Assembly (NCBI GenBank): GCA_022827685.1
Contig: JAJEIH010000001.1
Location: forward strand, 1-61,273
Source: Alphaproteobacteria bacterium
GTDB lineage: Bacteria > Pseudomonadota > Alphaproteobacteria > Bin95
DNA length: 61,273 nucleotides
Direction: 5' to 3'
Both the position numbers and the translations under genes were made by a program. The notes beneath the pieces were generated by a model. The model had not been told where the DNA came from. It did no database searches and saw nothing but the letters and a program-made list of their open reading frames with translations. Position 1 is the first letter of the stretch. Each line of letters starts with the position of its first letter. Shown in pieces: positions 8,046 through 15,718 of the stretch.

Positions 8046-8582
8046 TCAGAACTGCGGCCAGTCATCGTCGAGCGGCGCCAGAACCCGGTCGATAGTTGTT
8101 TCCCCGCGGAAGCGGGGGATGAAACGGCCATCGTCGGTCCTTTCCGTGGCAGCGGCGTCCTCGTCCGCCTCCGGCATGTACGCCGCCGCGATCACTGCCG
8201 CGCGATTGTCGCTGAAAACCCGACGAAGCAGTTCAACGGCCCGCTCGCGCTTGCCCTCGCGAGCCATCGCCCGCAGACGTACCGCCAGCAGCGCGCGCAC
8301 GTCCTCGGCGAGACCGGGAGATGCATAGCCCCGGAAATTCATGTTGCGGGCAGCCTCCGACATCGCGCGGGCGATGGTGTGTTGCTGATACGCATCGAGC
8401 ACCAGGGATCGGGAGGCCGACGTCTTCGACGAAAGGTCCACGGTCAGGGCGCATTCCCGGAACCATGCCGAAGCGGACTTTCCGCGCTCCTTCGCCTGGG
8501 CCCGGATTTCGTCCCATTCCCTGTCGGTCAGCGAAATCGTGTGGTTCATGCCGGACGTCGTCTTGCGCGGCTTCTTCGTCAT
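8046..8582 (-). CDS. Par-operon paralogue, ribbon-helix-helix-like (copy 1)
   Basis: A 178-aa protein sharing its layout with the products at 8925 and 9383. A basic start is followed by SLTDREWDEIRAQAKERGKSASAWF, a pattern typical of ribbon-helix-helix or MobC-like proteins. Then come LVLDAYQQHTIARAMSEAA and a C-terminal helix pair ending VFSDNRAAVIAAAYMPE. The start at 8582 overlaps the stop of the gene at 8579 (ATGA). It has the longest tail of the three, ending in acidic and aromatic residues. Possible roles are auto-regulation, partition accessory or relaxosome accessory; no relaxase is in the window. Confidence 0.7.
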   Translation of the reverse strand: MTKKPRKTTSGMNHTISLTDREWDEIRAQAKERGKSASAWFRECALTVDLSSKTSASRSLVLDAYQQHTIARAMSEAARNMNFRGYASPGLAEDVRALLAVRLRAMAREGKRERAVELLRRVFSDNRAAVIAAAYMPEADEDAAATERTDDGRFIPRFRGETTIDRVLAPLDDDWPQF

Positions 8583-8911
8583 GCTCCGTCCCCGTCATGG
8601 GCAAGACACAGGAAGCGGACCGCCTCCCACACCGAGGCAACCGCTTCAACGTCTCCGGGACCGTGAACCGAAATCCGCCCCGACCGGAGAACGGTCAACG
8701 CGTCCTTGGCAAGGCGGCCCTGTTCGGCTTTCGCCAGCACGAGGGAGTGCCCGGGCAGCTCCGGCGCCCTGCCGGCTCCCTCGTCGGCCGCGCGCCTGCA
8801 GCACAGATAGCCGAAGCGCGAGATCGGCAGCTTCGCCTTCCGGGCCCGCCTGCGGATCCGCTCCCACTCATCGAGCGGGCCGTAGATGCATCGCTGTCTC
8901 GAAAGCTTCAC
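8579..8911 (-). CDS. Small RHH-like protein in par operon
   Basis: A 110-aa protein. A GTG start at 8911 is preferred because GGGAGGAG lies 7 nt before it; an ATG at 8953 would overlap the upstream gene by 29 nt and has no such site. The core LDEWERIRRRARKAKLPISRFGYLCC resembles the RHH-type region of its three neighbours but lacks their C-terminal VFGEERAAVI block. SLVLAKAEQGRLAKDALTVL is a second helix. It sits between copies 1 and 2 of the paralogue family and is coupled to the gene at 8046 by an ATGA overlap. Probably a diverged or shortened family member. Confidence 0.65.
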   Translation of the reverse strand: MKLSRQRCIYGPLDEWERIRRRARKAKLPISRFGYLCCRRAADEGAGRAPELPGHSLVLAKAEQGRLAKDALTVLRSGRISVHGPGDVEAVASVWEAVRFLCLAHDGDGA

Positions 8912-8924
8912 CCCGGCTCCTCCC

Positions 8925-9386
8925 TCATCCCCGGTTGTCGTGGGGGCGCTCACCCGGCAGCTCCGGCGTTGCCGGGGTTTCGGGCATGAACGCGGCCTCG
9001 ATCACAGCCGCACGCTCCTCGCCGAACACGGTGCGGAGCCCTTCGAGTGCCTCCTCCCGCCGTCCCTCCAGGACCATCGCCTCAAGCCGCTCCCGAAGCA
9101 GTTCCACGGCCAGTGCGCCGAAACGGGCAGACACTTCGTCATCCACGTCTTCGGCCAGCTCTCGCGCAACACGGGCAATGCGGCGCTGCTGCTCCTCGTC
9201 CAGGACCAGCGGCGGGGCGGCGGTTTTCTCCGGGGCCGACAGATCGACGGTCGTGACGCATTGGCCCCACCAGGCCGATGCCGACATGCCCGCCGCCTTC
9301 GCCCACGCCTTGATCTGGGCCCACTGAGCGTCCGTATAGGATACTGAGTGTCCCGTGCCCGGCTTGCGTTTGCGCGCCTTCTTCAT
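8925..9386 (-). CDS. Par-operon paralogue, ribbon-helix-helix-like (copy 2)
   Basis: A 153-aa protein closely similar in pattern to the products at 9383 and 8046: SYTDAQWAQIKAWAKAAGMSASAWW, then LVLDEEQQRRIARVARELAEDV, then LRTVFGEERAAVIEAAFMPETP. The start at 9386 overlaps the stop of the upstream copy (ATGA), and GGAGGA lies just before it. Conservation of the SASAW turn and the final VFGEERAAVIxAAF block across the copies suggests tandem duplication. No catalytic motif is seen. Function unknown; the position after parB suggests an accessory role in maintenance. Confidence 0.72.
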   Translation of the reverse strand: MKKARKRKPGTGHSVSYTDAQWAQIKAWAKAAGMSASAWWGQCVTTVDLSAPEKTAAPPLVLDEEQQRRIARVARELAEDVDDEVSARFGALAVELLRERLEAMVLEGRREEALEGLRTVFGEERAAVIEAAFMPETPATPELPGERPHDNRG

Positions 9387-9889
9387 GCGTCCTCCCTGAA
9401 CTCGGGGCGTCCGGCGTCATTGGTCCGGGCGGAGTTCGCGGCCGGCTTATCCTGCGTTGCCGACGGGGTTTCGGGTATGAACGCGGCCGCGATCACAGCC
9501 GCACGCTCCTCGCCGAAAACCTCCCGCAGCAACTCCATCGCCCGCGCCCGCCGGCCCTCCTGCACCATCCTCCGCAGCGGCTCCTCCACCAGCGCGCGAA
9601 TATGCGCCTGAAGGGACGCCACGCCGTCCGCATCCAGACCCACGGCCAGTTCCGCCATGGTATCGGCAATGGCGCGCTGCTTTTCCGCGTCCAGGACCAG
9701 CGGCTGCGGCCCCGGCCCCTTCGCCGACGGGTCCTCGTGCAACGCACACGAAACCCACCAGGCCGATGCCGACATGCCGGCCCGCGCCGCGCCCTCCCGG
9801 ACCAGTTCCCACTCCTCGTCGGTGCAGCAGATCGTGTGCGTCGCGCCCTTCTTGCTGCGCGCGCCCGGCCTTGTCCGCGTCTTCTTCAT
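9383..9889 (-). CDS. Par-operon paralogue, ribbon-helix-helix-like (copy 3)
   Basis: A 168-aa protein and the first gene after the parB remnant. Its start at 9889 overlaps the parB stop (ATGA). It carries the same blocks as copies 1 and 2: CCTDEEWELVREGAARAGMSASAWW, LVLDAEKQRAIADTMAELAVGL and LLREVFGEERAAVIAAAFIPETP. The N-terminus is strongly basic. Since it was coupled to intact parB, the IS insertion upstream may now reduce its expression. An upstream in-frame start (10033) exists but lies inside parB and has no support. Confidence 0.72.
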   Translation of the reverse strand: MKKTRTRPGARSKKGATHTICCTDEEWELVREGAARAGMSASAWWVSCALHEDPSAKGPGPQPLVLDAEKQRAIADTMAELAVGLDADGVASLQAHIRALVEEPLRRMVQEGRRARAMELLREVFGEERAAVIAAAFIPETPSATQDKPAANSARTNDAGRPEFREDA

Positions 9890-10379
9890 GTCCGTTCCTC
9901 TTCCGGCGAGGCGGCGCCGGCGCCGGGCCGTGCGCGCAAGGCTTCGATGAGCTGGCGGCGCTGGTGTCGGTCGATAAGCAAGCTGAGGAGTTCGAGTGCC
10001 AGGACTTGCTCGTGCTTGGGAATGGGGTGCCATGCCGCTTCCAGTCGAGCGAAGAGTTGCCCGCGTGTGGGTGGGCGGGCCGGCGCTGCAGGAGTTTCCT
10101 TCTGCAACAGGGCAGACAGTCGCTCGGGGGGCTCGTCGGCCTCGCGCAGACGCTGGAGGACGCGCTGTTGCCGGGCTTCCGAAAGGCCGGCGAGCCGGTA
10201 GAGATCGCCTTCCCGGCGGGCGATCGGGGTGCCTTGAAGCTCGTCCTGCAGTTCGGGCAGGATACGCTTGCCGATGCGCAGCGCACGCTCGACCGTACCC
10301 TTGGACATCGAGGTCAGATCTGCCGTCTCTTCGACAAACGAAGGGGGTGACGAAAAATCAAAACCTAAATTTTCGGTTT
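9886..10379 (-). pseudogene. parB: parB, 3' part, separated by IS1595 element
   Basis: This is the C-terminal 162 codons plus stop of the partition gene (from ENLGFDFSSPPSF onward), including the helix-turn-helix region ETADLTSMSKGTVERALRIGKRI. The fragment has no start of its own; a frame beginning inside the IS adds 25 foreign residues. Joining codon GAA at 13558-13560 to AAT at 10371-10369 restores an uninterrupted frame. The 8-bp sequence TTCGGTTT at 10372-10379 is the target duplication. A residual HTH-bearing polypeptide might still be made. Confidence 0.88.
10372..10379. repeat. 8-bp target-site duplication, left copy
   Basis: TTCGGTTT directly precedes the left inverted repeat and is repeated at 13558-13565 directly after the right inverted repeat. 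Eight base pairs is the usual duplication length for IS1595. Confidence 0.93.
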
Positions 10380-10404
10380 GGGGATTATATAGTAGTTTAC
10401 CCAA
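10380..10404. repeat. Left terminal inverted repeat of IS1595 element
   Basis: Begins GGGGATTATATAGTAG and ends TTTACCCAA. It pairs with 13533-13557 with three mismatches in the centre. Confidence 0.93.
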
Positions 10405-10418
10405 GGCGTTGACGGGAC

Positions 10419-10580
10419 CTATTCGGTCCCGCGCTCCCGTTTGAGGTAGTCCCAATCCTTCTTCGGCGGCCCGGCCATGATGGCGCGTGCGATATTCTCC
10501 GGCGTATCGGGTATCGGATCCGGCATGGGCTTCTCCACCGGCCGCCCGCGCGCCCGCTTCGGCTTGTCTTTGTCAGTCAT
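10419..10580 (-). CDS. Small IS1595 accessory ORF, 53 aa
   Basis: A short basic and Pro-rich protein (KPKRARGRPVEKPMPDPI, then ENIARAIMAGPPKKDW). The ATG at 10580 is preferred over one at 10604 because GGAGATC precedes it at good spacing. The upstream ATG overlaps the end of the methyltransferase gene, so coupling is likely. Small proteins with this KKxWxYL-type ending are, from memory, often found beside IS1595-type transposases. Its role is unknown; regulation of transposition is one guess. Confidence 0.7.
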   Translation of the reverse strand: MTDKDKPKRARGRPVEKPMPDPIPDTPENIARAIMAGPPKKDWDYLKRERGTE

Positions 10581-10600
10581 CGTGGGATCTCCGGTTTCGT

Positions 10601-12040
10601 TCATCGTCCTCGGGTCTCATGGGGCAGCTTCGCCCGCTCCTCGTCGAGGAACAGGCCCCAAGCCTTCGCCCCCTTGCGCCCGTTGCAGTTGCCGCAAAGG
10701 CCGATGCGGTTGAGCGCGTCGTTGTCTCCGCCGCGCACCTTCGGGATGCGGTGGTCAAGGGCAAGGTCCACCGCCCGAAGGCTCTCCGCGTCGCAGTAGG
10801 GGTTGGCGCACTGGCGCCCCTGCCGCGCCCATAGAGCCTGCCGCAGCTTGTCGTCCGGAATATTCGGGATGTCGGTCCGGCGAAGCGTCTTCCGCACCGT
10901 GACCGGCGTATCCACCATGTTGAGGCCGGTTTCGTCGGCAAGGCGGTCCAGCGTCACCCGCTCCGCCACCGGGTCAATGTCGATGCCGACCCACTGGCGC
11001 TGCAATTGCTCGGCGGCTACGCAGGTGGTCGCGCACCCCGCGAACGGGTCCAGCACCGTGTCGCCGGGGTCGGTCGCGCACTCGATCAGCCGCCGGTAGA
11101 GCGCAACCGGCTTGCGCGTTGCCCACTCGACATCGTTCGATTCCGCCTGCCCGACATCGCTCCAGATGTCATCGCGCTTCCGGCCCTGCTGCTCGTCGAG
11201 ATACCGCTTGAAGCGCGGAACGCGCCCAGGGGCGGCCTGAACGACGCGACCGGCGTCATGGGCCGCCTGCATACGCTCCCGCGTCCAGCGCCAGACCCGC
11301 GTCACGCCAAGAAACTCGTAGGTCAGGTTCGGACGGTTGCCTTCCGGATGCGTCAAGTTGTCGAGCTGGTAGCGTCTCCCCCCCCCCTCAATCTTGTCAT
11401 ATTGCGCCAGTGTCTTGGCGTCGAGATTGGCGAGGTCATAGGGTTCATAGGACGGGTTCCACTTCCACTTCCGACTCTTGCCGTAGGCGAACACCGTGTC
11501 GCTGTTGTTCGGCAGCCGCCGGGTCGGATAGCCCTTCGCGGTGGTCCGGCGGCGCGTGATTTCATTGATGAACAGCGCCCGTCCAAACACGGCGTCGAGC
11601 AGCAGCCGGAGATAGGCATTCGCCTCCGTGTCGCACTGGAGGAACAGAACGCCGGTCGGCTTGAGGACGCGGTGCATTTCGACAATGCGCGGGGCCATGT
11701 AGGCCAGATAGGCGGCGATGGAGTTCTTCGCCCCGGTGCTGACCCTGCCGGTGCGGTGGTGAACCCGGCCGCCCTCGATGACTGCCGCCGCCTCGATGAT
11801 CTCCTTGATCGCCGGATGGTCCGACGCGATGAGGTCCTGCCATTCGTCCGTCACCTCGTCCCAGCGCCAGCGGTCATCGAACCGCTGCGCGGCTGACCGG
11901 GAGCCGAGCGGCGCATTGAAGACGCGCTTGGCGTTGAACGGCGGGTCCGTCGCCACGCAGTCCACGCTCTCGCTGTTCATGCCGCGAAGGATGTGGATGT
12001 TGTCGGCGACGAACAGCGACCGGTTGCGCCAGTTGGTCAT
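10601..12040 (-). CDS. DNA methyltransferase fused to HNH domain
   Basis: A 479-aa protein. The catalytic motif DPPF is at residues 32-35 and the SAM-binding motif DPFAGCATT at 331-339. This order (IV before I) defines beta-class amino-methyltransferases acting on adenine N6 or cytosine N4. A C-terminal HNH module follows: CANPYC (411-416), DHRIPKVRGG (429-438), then LCGNCN (448-453), fitting a zinc-bound HNH nuclease. The start overlaps the transposase stop (ATGA, 12037-12040), so it is co-transcribed as IS cargo. It could act as a self-contained modification and cleavage enzyme, or the HNH may be structural. Specificity cannot be read from sequence. Confidence 0.9.
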   Translation of the reverse strand: MTNWRNRSLFVADNIHILRGMNSESVDCVATDPPFNAKRVFNAPLGSRSAAQRFDDRWRWDEVTDEWQDLIASDHPAIKEIIEAAAVIEGGRVHHRTGRVSTGAKNSIAAYLAYMAPRIVEMHRVLKPTGVLFLQCDTEANAYLRLLLDAVFGRALFINEITRRRTTAKGYPTRRLPNNSDTVFAYGKSRKWKWNPSYEPYDLANLDAKTLAQYDKIEGGGRRYQLDNLTHPEGNRPNLTYEFLGVTRVWRWTRERMQAAHDAGRVVQAAPGRVPRFKRYLDEQQGRKRDDIWSDVGQAESNDVEWATRKPVALYRRLIECATDPGDTVLDPFAGCATTCVAAEQLQRQWVGIDIDPVAERVTLDRLADETGLNMVDTPVTVRKTLRRTDIPNIPDDKLRQALWARQGRQCANPYCDAESLRAVDLALDHRIPKVRGGDNDALNRIGLCGNCNGRKGAKAWGLFLDEERAKLPHETRGR

Positions 12041-13020
12041 GCCACCGGCCTTGCGCCGGAAGGCAGTCCGTTGTCCGCAATGAGGTCCCGATACCGCAGC
12101 CGCTTCCCGGCCATGCCGCCGGCGATGGACCGCATCATGTCCAGCGTGTCGAGGGACCGGATGTTGTGCCGGCCTGCGGCCTCGGCAACATAGAGGTCGA
12201 GGTGCTTCTCGCTGAACTTGTGGAAGACGCCGACGAAGCTGCGTTTGAGGCCCGACCAGAAGCTCTCCATGCCGTTCGTCGAGGCCATGCCCCGCACGAA
12301 CTCCTTGGCGGAATGCTTCACCGACTCATGGGCGTATTCGGGCATTCCAGCGTAGGCCGGCGCTTCGTCGGTGTAGAGCGTCGCGCCGGGCTCGACATGC
12401 GCCCGCACGAAGGACTGGAGCGCGCTCGCGTCGGTTGCCTCCATGCGGCGGGCCGCAACGCGATTGCTCGCCCGGTCCTTCACGCCCGCGACGGCCGCTT
12501 TCCCCACGGCCCCGCGTCCCGTCCCGGCGAGCTCTTTCCGCTTCCGGTTGCTCATGTTCTTGCGCTTGCCGCCGATGTAGGTCTCGTCTGCTTCCGCCGG
12601 GCCGGTGAACATCGCCGCCTTGTCGGTCCATGTCTCCCGGATGCGGTGCGCCAGATGCCAGGCCGTCTTCTGCGTCACCCCAAGGTCGCGGTGGAGCTTC
12701 ATGCTCGACACGCCCTTGAGGTTCGTCGAGCACAGGAAGATGGCAATCGCCCAAATCTGGAAGCCGAGCGGCGAGGAATGCATCAGCGTGTCGGTCTTGA
12801 CGCTGAAATCCTTCCGACAGTCCCGGCAGCGGTAGGGCTGCGGCTTGCGCGTCTCGCGCTCCTGAATGTTGACCGACCCGCACTTGGGGCAGCACACGCC
12901 TTCCGGCCAGCGCGTCTTCACGAACCAAGCCTCGGCGGTCTCATCGTCCGGGAACATCCGCGTCAGGTCCACGAAGGTCATGCCCTTGCGGAAGTGTTTG
13001 CCGGGAGCGTTGCGAGCCAT
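12037..13020 (-). CDS. IS1595-family transposase
   Basis: A 327-aa transposase of the IS1595 family. An N-terminal zinc ribbon is formed by Cys44, Cys47, Cys65 and Cys68. The catalytic core has ADETYIGGK (Asp145), LYTDEAPAY (Asp218) and the block TNGMESFWSGLKRSFVG, whose Asn249/Glu252 region supplies the third residue, followed by AEAAGRHN. All motifs are intact. AGGAGG lies before the ATG at 13020 and a good promoter lies upstream. Its stop overlaps the methyltransferase start. Confidence 0.95.
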   Translation of the reverse strand: MARNAPGKHFRKGMTFVDLTRMFPDDETAEAWFVKTRWPEGVCCPKCGSVNIQERETRKPQPYRCRDCRKDFSVKTDTLMHSSPLGFQIWAIAIFLCSTNLKGVSSMKLHRDLGVTQKTAWHLAHRIRETWTDKAAMFTGPAEADETYIGGKRKNMSNRKRKELAGTGRGAVGKAAVAGVKDRASNRVAARRMEATDASALQSFVRAHVEPGATLYTDEAPAYAGMPEYAHESVKHSAKEFVRGMASTNGMESFWSGLKRSFVGVFHKFSEKHLDLYVAEAAGRHNIRSLDTLDMMRSIAGGMAGKRLRYRDLIADNGLPSGARPVA

Positions 13021-13044
13021 TTCCTGCCTCCTGATTACGGAAAC

Positions 13045-13073
13045 AGATTACCCCAATGCGGCGTTGCCGGCAA
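13045..13073 (-). promoter_or_regulatory. Sigma-70-type promoter for transposase operon
   Basis: On the minus strand TTGCCG (13073-13068) and TAATCT (13050-13045) are separated by exactly 17 nt. The transposase start is about 25 nt downstream of the -10 box. It lies in the gap between the divergent IS genes. Confidence 0.7.
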
Positions 13074-13120
13074 GAGGAAAATGGGTAAAATGCAGAAAAA
13101 ATCACGCTGCCGGAGTCGCC

Positions 13121-13540
13121 ATGTTGGACCATCAGCCGCCGCCGGAATGGGTCCGGGGCCGGGCCGAGTGCAATCTCGACATGATCTTCGACGCGCTGCA
13201 TCAGATCGTCCAGCGCGACGTGAAGCAGTTCAATGAACTCTACGACCGGCAGCGGCAGGGACGGCGGTTTCAGGTCCACGAAAACGGCGGCGGCTGCGAC
13301 CCGTCCTTCCGGGTCGTGCTCGATGCGGATATGGACCGGCCGCCGCAGGTGGTCTTCCGGCTGTCGCGGTCGGCGATCCTCATCAACGGCGGCGGGCAGA
13401 TATTCAATGTGCGCCCGGAATGGGACGGGAAACGCTGTCGGCTGAGCGTTGGCGAGCGGTCTTACAGCGAGCCGTGGGAAATCAGCCAACTCGCGCTGGC
13501 CGGGTTCCTGTTCGGGCCAGCCGATGAGCCGCTTGGGTAA
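13121..13540 (+). CDS. IS1595 accessory protein, 139 aa, divergent
   Basis: The protein begins MLDHQPPPEWVRGRAECNLD and has a helical first third followed by beta-rich sequence (FQVHENGGGCDPSFRVVLDAD, VVFRLSRSAILINGGG). I recognise no family. The ATG at 13121 has GGAG 7 nt upstream. It is transcribed away from the transposase. Its last codons and stop lie inside the right inverted repeat (13533-13557), so it evolved as part of the element. Its role is unknown. Confidence 0.75.
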   Translation: MLDHQPPPEWVRGRAECNLDMIFDALHQIVQRDVKQFNELYDRQRQGRRFQVHENGGGCDPSFRVVLDADMDRPPQVVFRLSRSAILINGGGQIFNVRPEWDGKRCRLSVGERSYSEPWEISQLALAGFLFGPADEPLG

Positions 13541-13557
13541 AGTGGTATATAATCCCC
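13533..13557. repeat. Right terminal inverted repeat of IS1595 element
   Basis: Reads TTGGGTAAAGTGG and then TATATAATCCCC; inverted match to 10380-10404 at 22 of 25 positions. It overlaps the end of the plus-strand accessory gene. Confidence 0.93.
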
Positions 13558-14136
13558 TTCGGTTTTGATTTTCTCCTGGTATTCCAAACTCTTACGGTCG
13601 CCGCCATGGCGGGCTTCCGGGTACAGTTTGTTGCGGAGTTCCTCGCGCCTGGCAACGAAGCGGGCGCGGTGAAGCGGCGTGAGTTCCGAGCGGATCAAGT
13701 TCTCGTCGACCTCGACCAAGGCGATCTCGTCCGGGCTCGGATCGTCGAGCACGAAGGCCTCGATCCGGCCCCAGCCGAGCTTCTTCGCGGCCTCGATCCG
13801 GTGCCGTCCCGCGACCAGCGCAAAGCCGCCCTCGTCCAGGCCGCGGTCGTATTCGCCGGTCTCCGGATCGATCCCGAAATTGTGGCGGACCTGGATCGGG
13901 TTCTGAAGGCCGATCCGGTCCATCGACTCCGTGAGGCGGGCGACCGCTTCATCGTCGACCTCGCGCAGGCGCGGCCCGATGCGGATCTGCTCCAGGGCGA
14001 TCGGCCAGGTGCTCCGCTGGCGGGCCGTCGAGGGGTCGAACCGGGACGCCGCTTCGGCCGCCTCGGGGTTGCGGCTGCGCCAGTCCTGGAGACGGTGGAT
14101 GAGCGCGCCGCCCCCGCTGTTTGCGCGGCCGCTCAC
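13558..14136 (-). pseudogene. parB: parB, 5' part, interrupted by IS1595 element
   Basis: These are the first 193 codons of the partition protein, starting at a GTG whose bases overlap the parA stop (GTGA at 14133-14136). It holds the ParB N-terminal domain: LEQIRIGPRLREVDDEAVARL, the motif AGRHRIEAAKKLGWG, and DENLIRSELTPLHRARF. Reading through into the IS adds a foreign tail and stops at 13462. With the IS removed, the frame continues into 9886-10371 to give 354 residues. TTCGGTTT at 13558-13565 is the right target duplication. Partition by this pair is probably lost. Confidence 0.9.
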
Positions 14137-14810
14137 GCCGCCATCCTCATGTTGCTGGCGGGCCAGGCGAGCAGCGCCTCGGTCACGGCGCGGATCTCCG
14201 TTGCGGCCCGGCCCCCGGGCTCGGCCTCGACGACGCTCTCGCCGGCCCGGGCGGAGCGGATGAACGCGACGCGATGGCGGACGGCGGCCGGCAGGAGCTG
14301 CGCGCCTTCGCCGGCAAGCAGTTCCCTTGTCCCGGCCTCCCACTCGGCGGACCGTGTCGGGACGGCGTTGAGCACAGCCACGGCCCGCGTCCGGGCTGCG
14401 GCCGCCACATCGAGGCTCGCGCGGATCGCGGCGAGGTCGAACACCGACTGCCGGCAGGGGACCACCACAAGGCCGGCATGGCGCGCGCCGGCGACCGGGC
14501 CTCCGTCGGCGCCCATCGCCGTGTCGATCAGGATAAGGTCGGAGCCCCGGCCCCGGGCTCGATCGATCTCATGCTCCAGGCGCAGCGACGGGCAATACCG
14601 GACCTCCGGGGCCGGCTCGTCGCGAAGGTCGGCCCAGATGACGGCCGAGCACTGGGGGTCGCAGTCCAGCACGGTGACGCGCCGGCCGGCCTGGGCCGCG
14701 ACCACGGCAATGTTCAGCGCCAGCGTCGTTTTCCCGGCCCCGCCCTTCTGGCTGACGAAGGCGAGGATGCGGGGCGCCGCAAAGGCGGCGGAGTGCGAAT
14801 GGTCAGGCAT
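14133..14810 (-). CDS. parA: ParA-type partition ATPase
   Basis: A 225-aa ATPase from the start at 14810, which has AAGGGAG upstream. The deviant Walker A box QKGGAGKTT is at residues 21-29, the Walker A' region VLDCDPQ at about 48-54, and the Walker B-like LILIDTA near 95. ParA positions plasmid or chromosome copies with ParB. The frame is open for 126 further codons up to an ATG at 15188 that is coupled (ATGA) to the upstream gene, so a longer 351-aa form with an unknown N-terminal region is possible. It overlaps parB by GTGA. The family is certain; the start is not. Confidence 0.88.
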   Translation of the reverse strand: MPDHSHSAAFAAPRILAFVSQKGGAGKTTLALNIAVVAAQAGRRVTVLDCDPQCSAVIWADLRDEPAPEVRYCPSLRLEHEIDRARGRGSDLILIDTAMGADGGPVAGARHAGLVVVPCRQSVFDLAAIRASLDVAAAARTRAVAVLNAVPTRSAEWEAGTRELLAGEGAQLLPAAVRHRVAFIRSARAGESVVEAEPGGRAATEIRAVTEALLAWPASNMRMAA

Positions 14811-15184
14811 GGGAATGCTCCCTTGTGAAGGCCGTAATGCAGCCGGCATCCGCGGTGCTTGCCCGCGCGCCGGCCTGCTCATCCGTCCACCTCCTCGATC
14901 CATGCGCCGGCGACCGAGCGCGCGCATGCGGACGACGATCGCCGTGGCGTCGGATGCCGTCCTGGAGGCGATGCAGTAGTCGAACGGATCGGGGTCGCGG
15001 TGAAAGATCCTGATGGTGAAAGGGAAGTCGGAACGCCGTCTCGTCGCGCGCATCACCAGGCGCTCGCAGGCCAGCAGCTCGGAGAGCTCGGGAAAGTCGA
15101 GCATTCGGCACTCCATCTCGCTCGTAGGCGGACGCCTGCGGGGCCTCGCCCGGCGCTGCGGCATGCGCGTGATCTCTCGGTTGG

Positions 15185-15718
15185 TCATGGCGGGCCGTCC
15201 TCCGCCGGCTCCTGGAGCCGCCACAGGCGCCGCATGACCTGGCCCAGATAGGGTTCGGCCGCGAGCCGGATCTCCGCGATCGACGGCCACGTGGAACAAA
15301 TGTTCCGGCAGTCGGCCAGCGCGTTATCCAGCACGGCGCGCGGAAGGTCATCCAGGCAGTCGAGATAGCTGGGCATAGCGGCTACGCGGTCGAAACCCGG
15401 CCACGGAGGGATATCGACCATTGCGGCCTCGAGCAGCGTCTTCGCTTCGTTCCTGGACGCCGGCTCCGCCGCGGCCCGCGCGGCCGCGGTCTCCTCATTC
15501 AGCGGCCGGCGTTCCGTGTCGGCCCTGGCCCGGTCGATGATCTTGTAGATCAGGCTCGGGTTGACGACCTCCTCCAGGCTCATGTGCCGCATCTCCTCGA
15601 TCCGCGCCAGCGTAGCCGGGCCGTTCAGGAACGCCGCGCGCCACGCCAGGTCGCGCGGGGCATCGCAGAGCACCAGACGTCGCTCGAGGGCGCGGGCGTC
15701 ATACAGGCTCCAGTTCAC
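15185..15718 (-). CDS. Hypothetical protein upstream of parA
   Basis: A 177-aa mostly helical protein beginning MNWSLYDARALERRLVLCD; no family recognised. WPSIAEIRLAAEPYLGQVMRRLWRLQEP near the C-terminus is the clearest amphipathic helix, and CLDDLPRAVLDNALADC precedes it. The pattern recalls small replication or phage accessory proteins that end in a helical RepA/DnaT-like segment, but this is not firm. Its stop overlaps an ATG at 15188, and its start overlaps the stop of the 59-aa gene at 15715, so it is tightly coupled on both sides. Confidence 0.7.
   Translation of the reverse strand: MNWSLYDARALERRLVLCDAPRDLAWRAAFLNGPATLARIEEMRHMSLEEVVNPSLIYKIIDRARADTERRPLNEETAAARAAAEPASRNEAKTLLEAAMVDIPPWPGFDRVAAMPSYLDCLDDLPRAVLDNALADCRNICSTWPSIAEIRLAAEPYLGQVMRRLWRLQEPAEDGPP

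Larger units (their letters stand above)
10380..13557. mobile_element. IS1595-family element with passenger genes
   Basis: A complete 3178-bp element. The ends are 25-bp inverted repeats (10380-10404 and 13533-13557) that match at 22 of 25 positions and begin GGGGATTATATA on the left and, read inward, GGGGATTATATA on the right. It is bordered by 8-bp direct repeats. It contains, on the minus strand, a transposase, a methyltransferase-HNH gene and a 53-aa ORF, and on the plus strand a 139-aa ORF. All ORFs are intact, the ends agree and the target duplication is exact, so the insertion looks recent. It interrupts parB. Confidence 0.95.

Noticed and set aside
10373-10455. Independent gene start for the 9886 fragment inside the IS
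   Set aside because: The first 25 residues come from the inverted repeat region; removal of the IS restores one parB frame, so this is a fragment.
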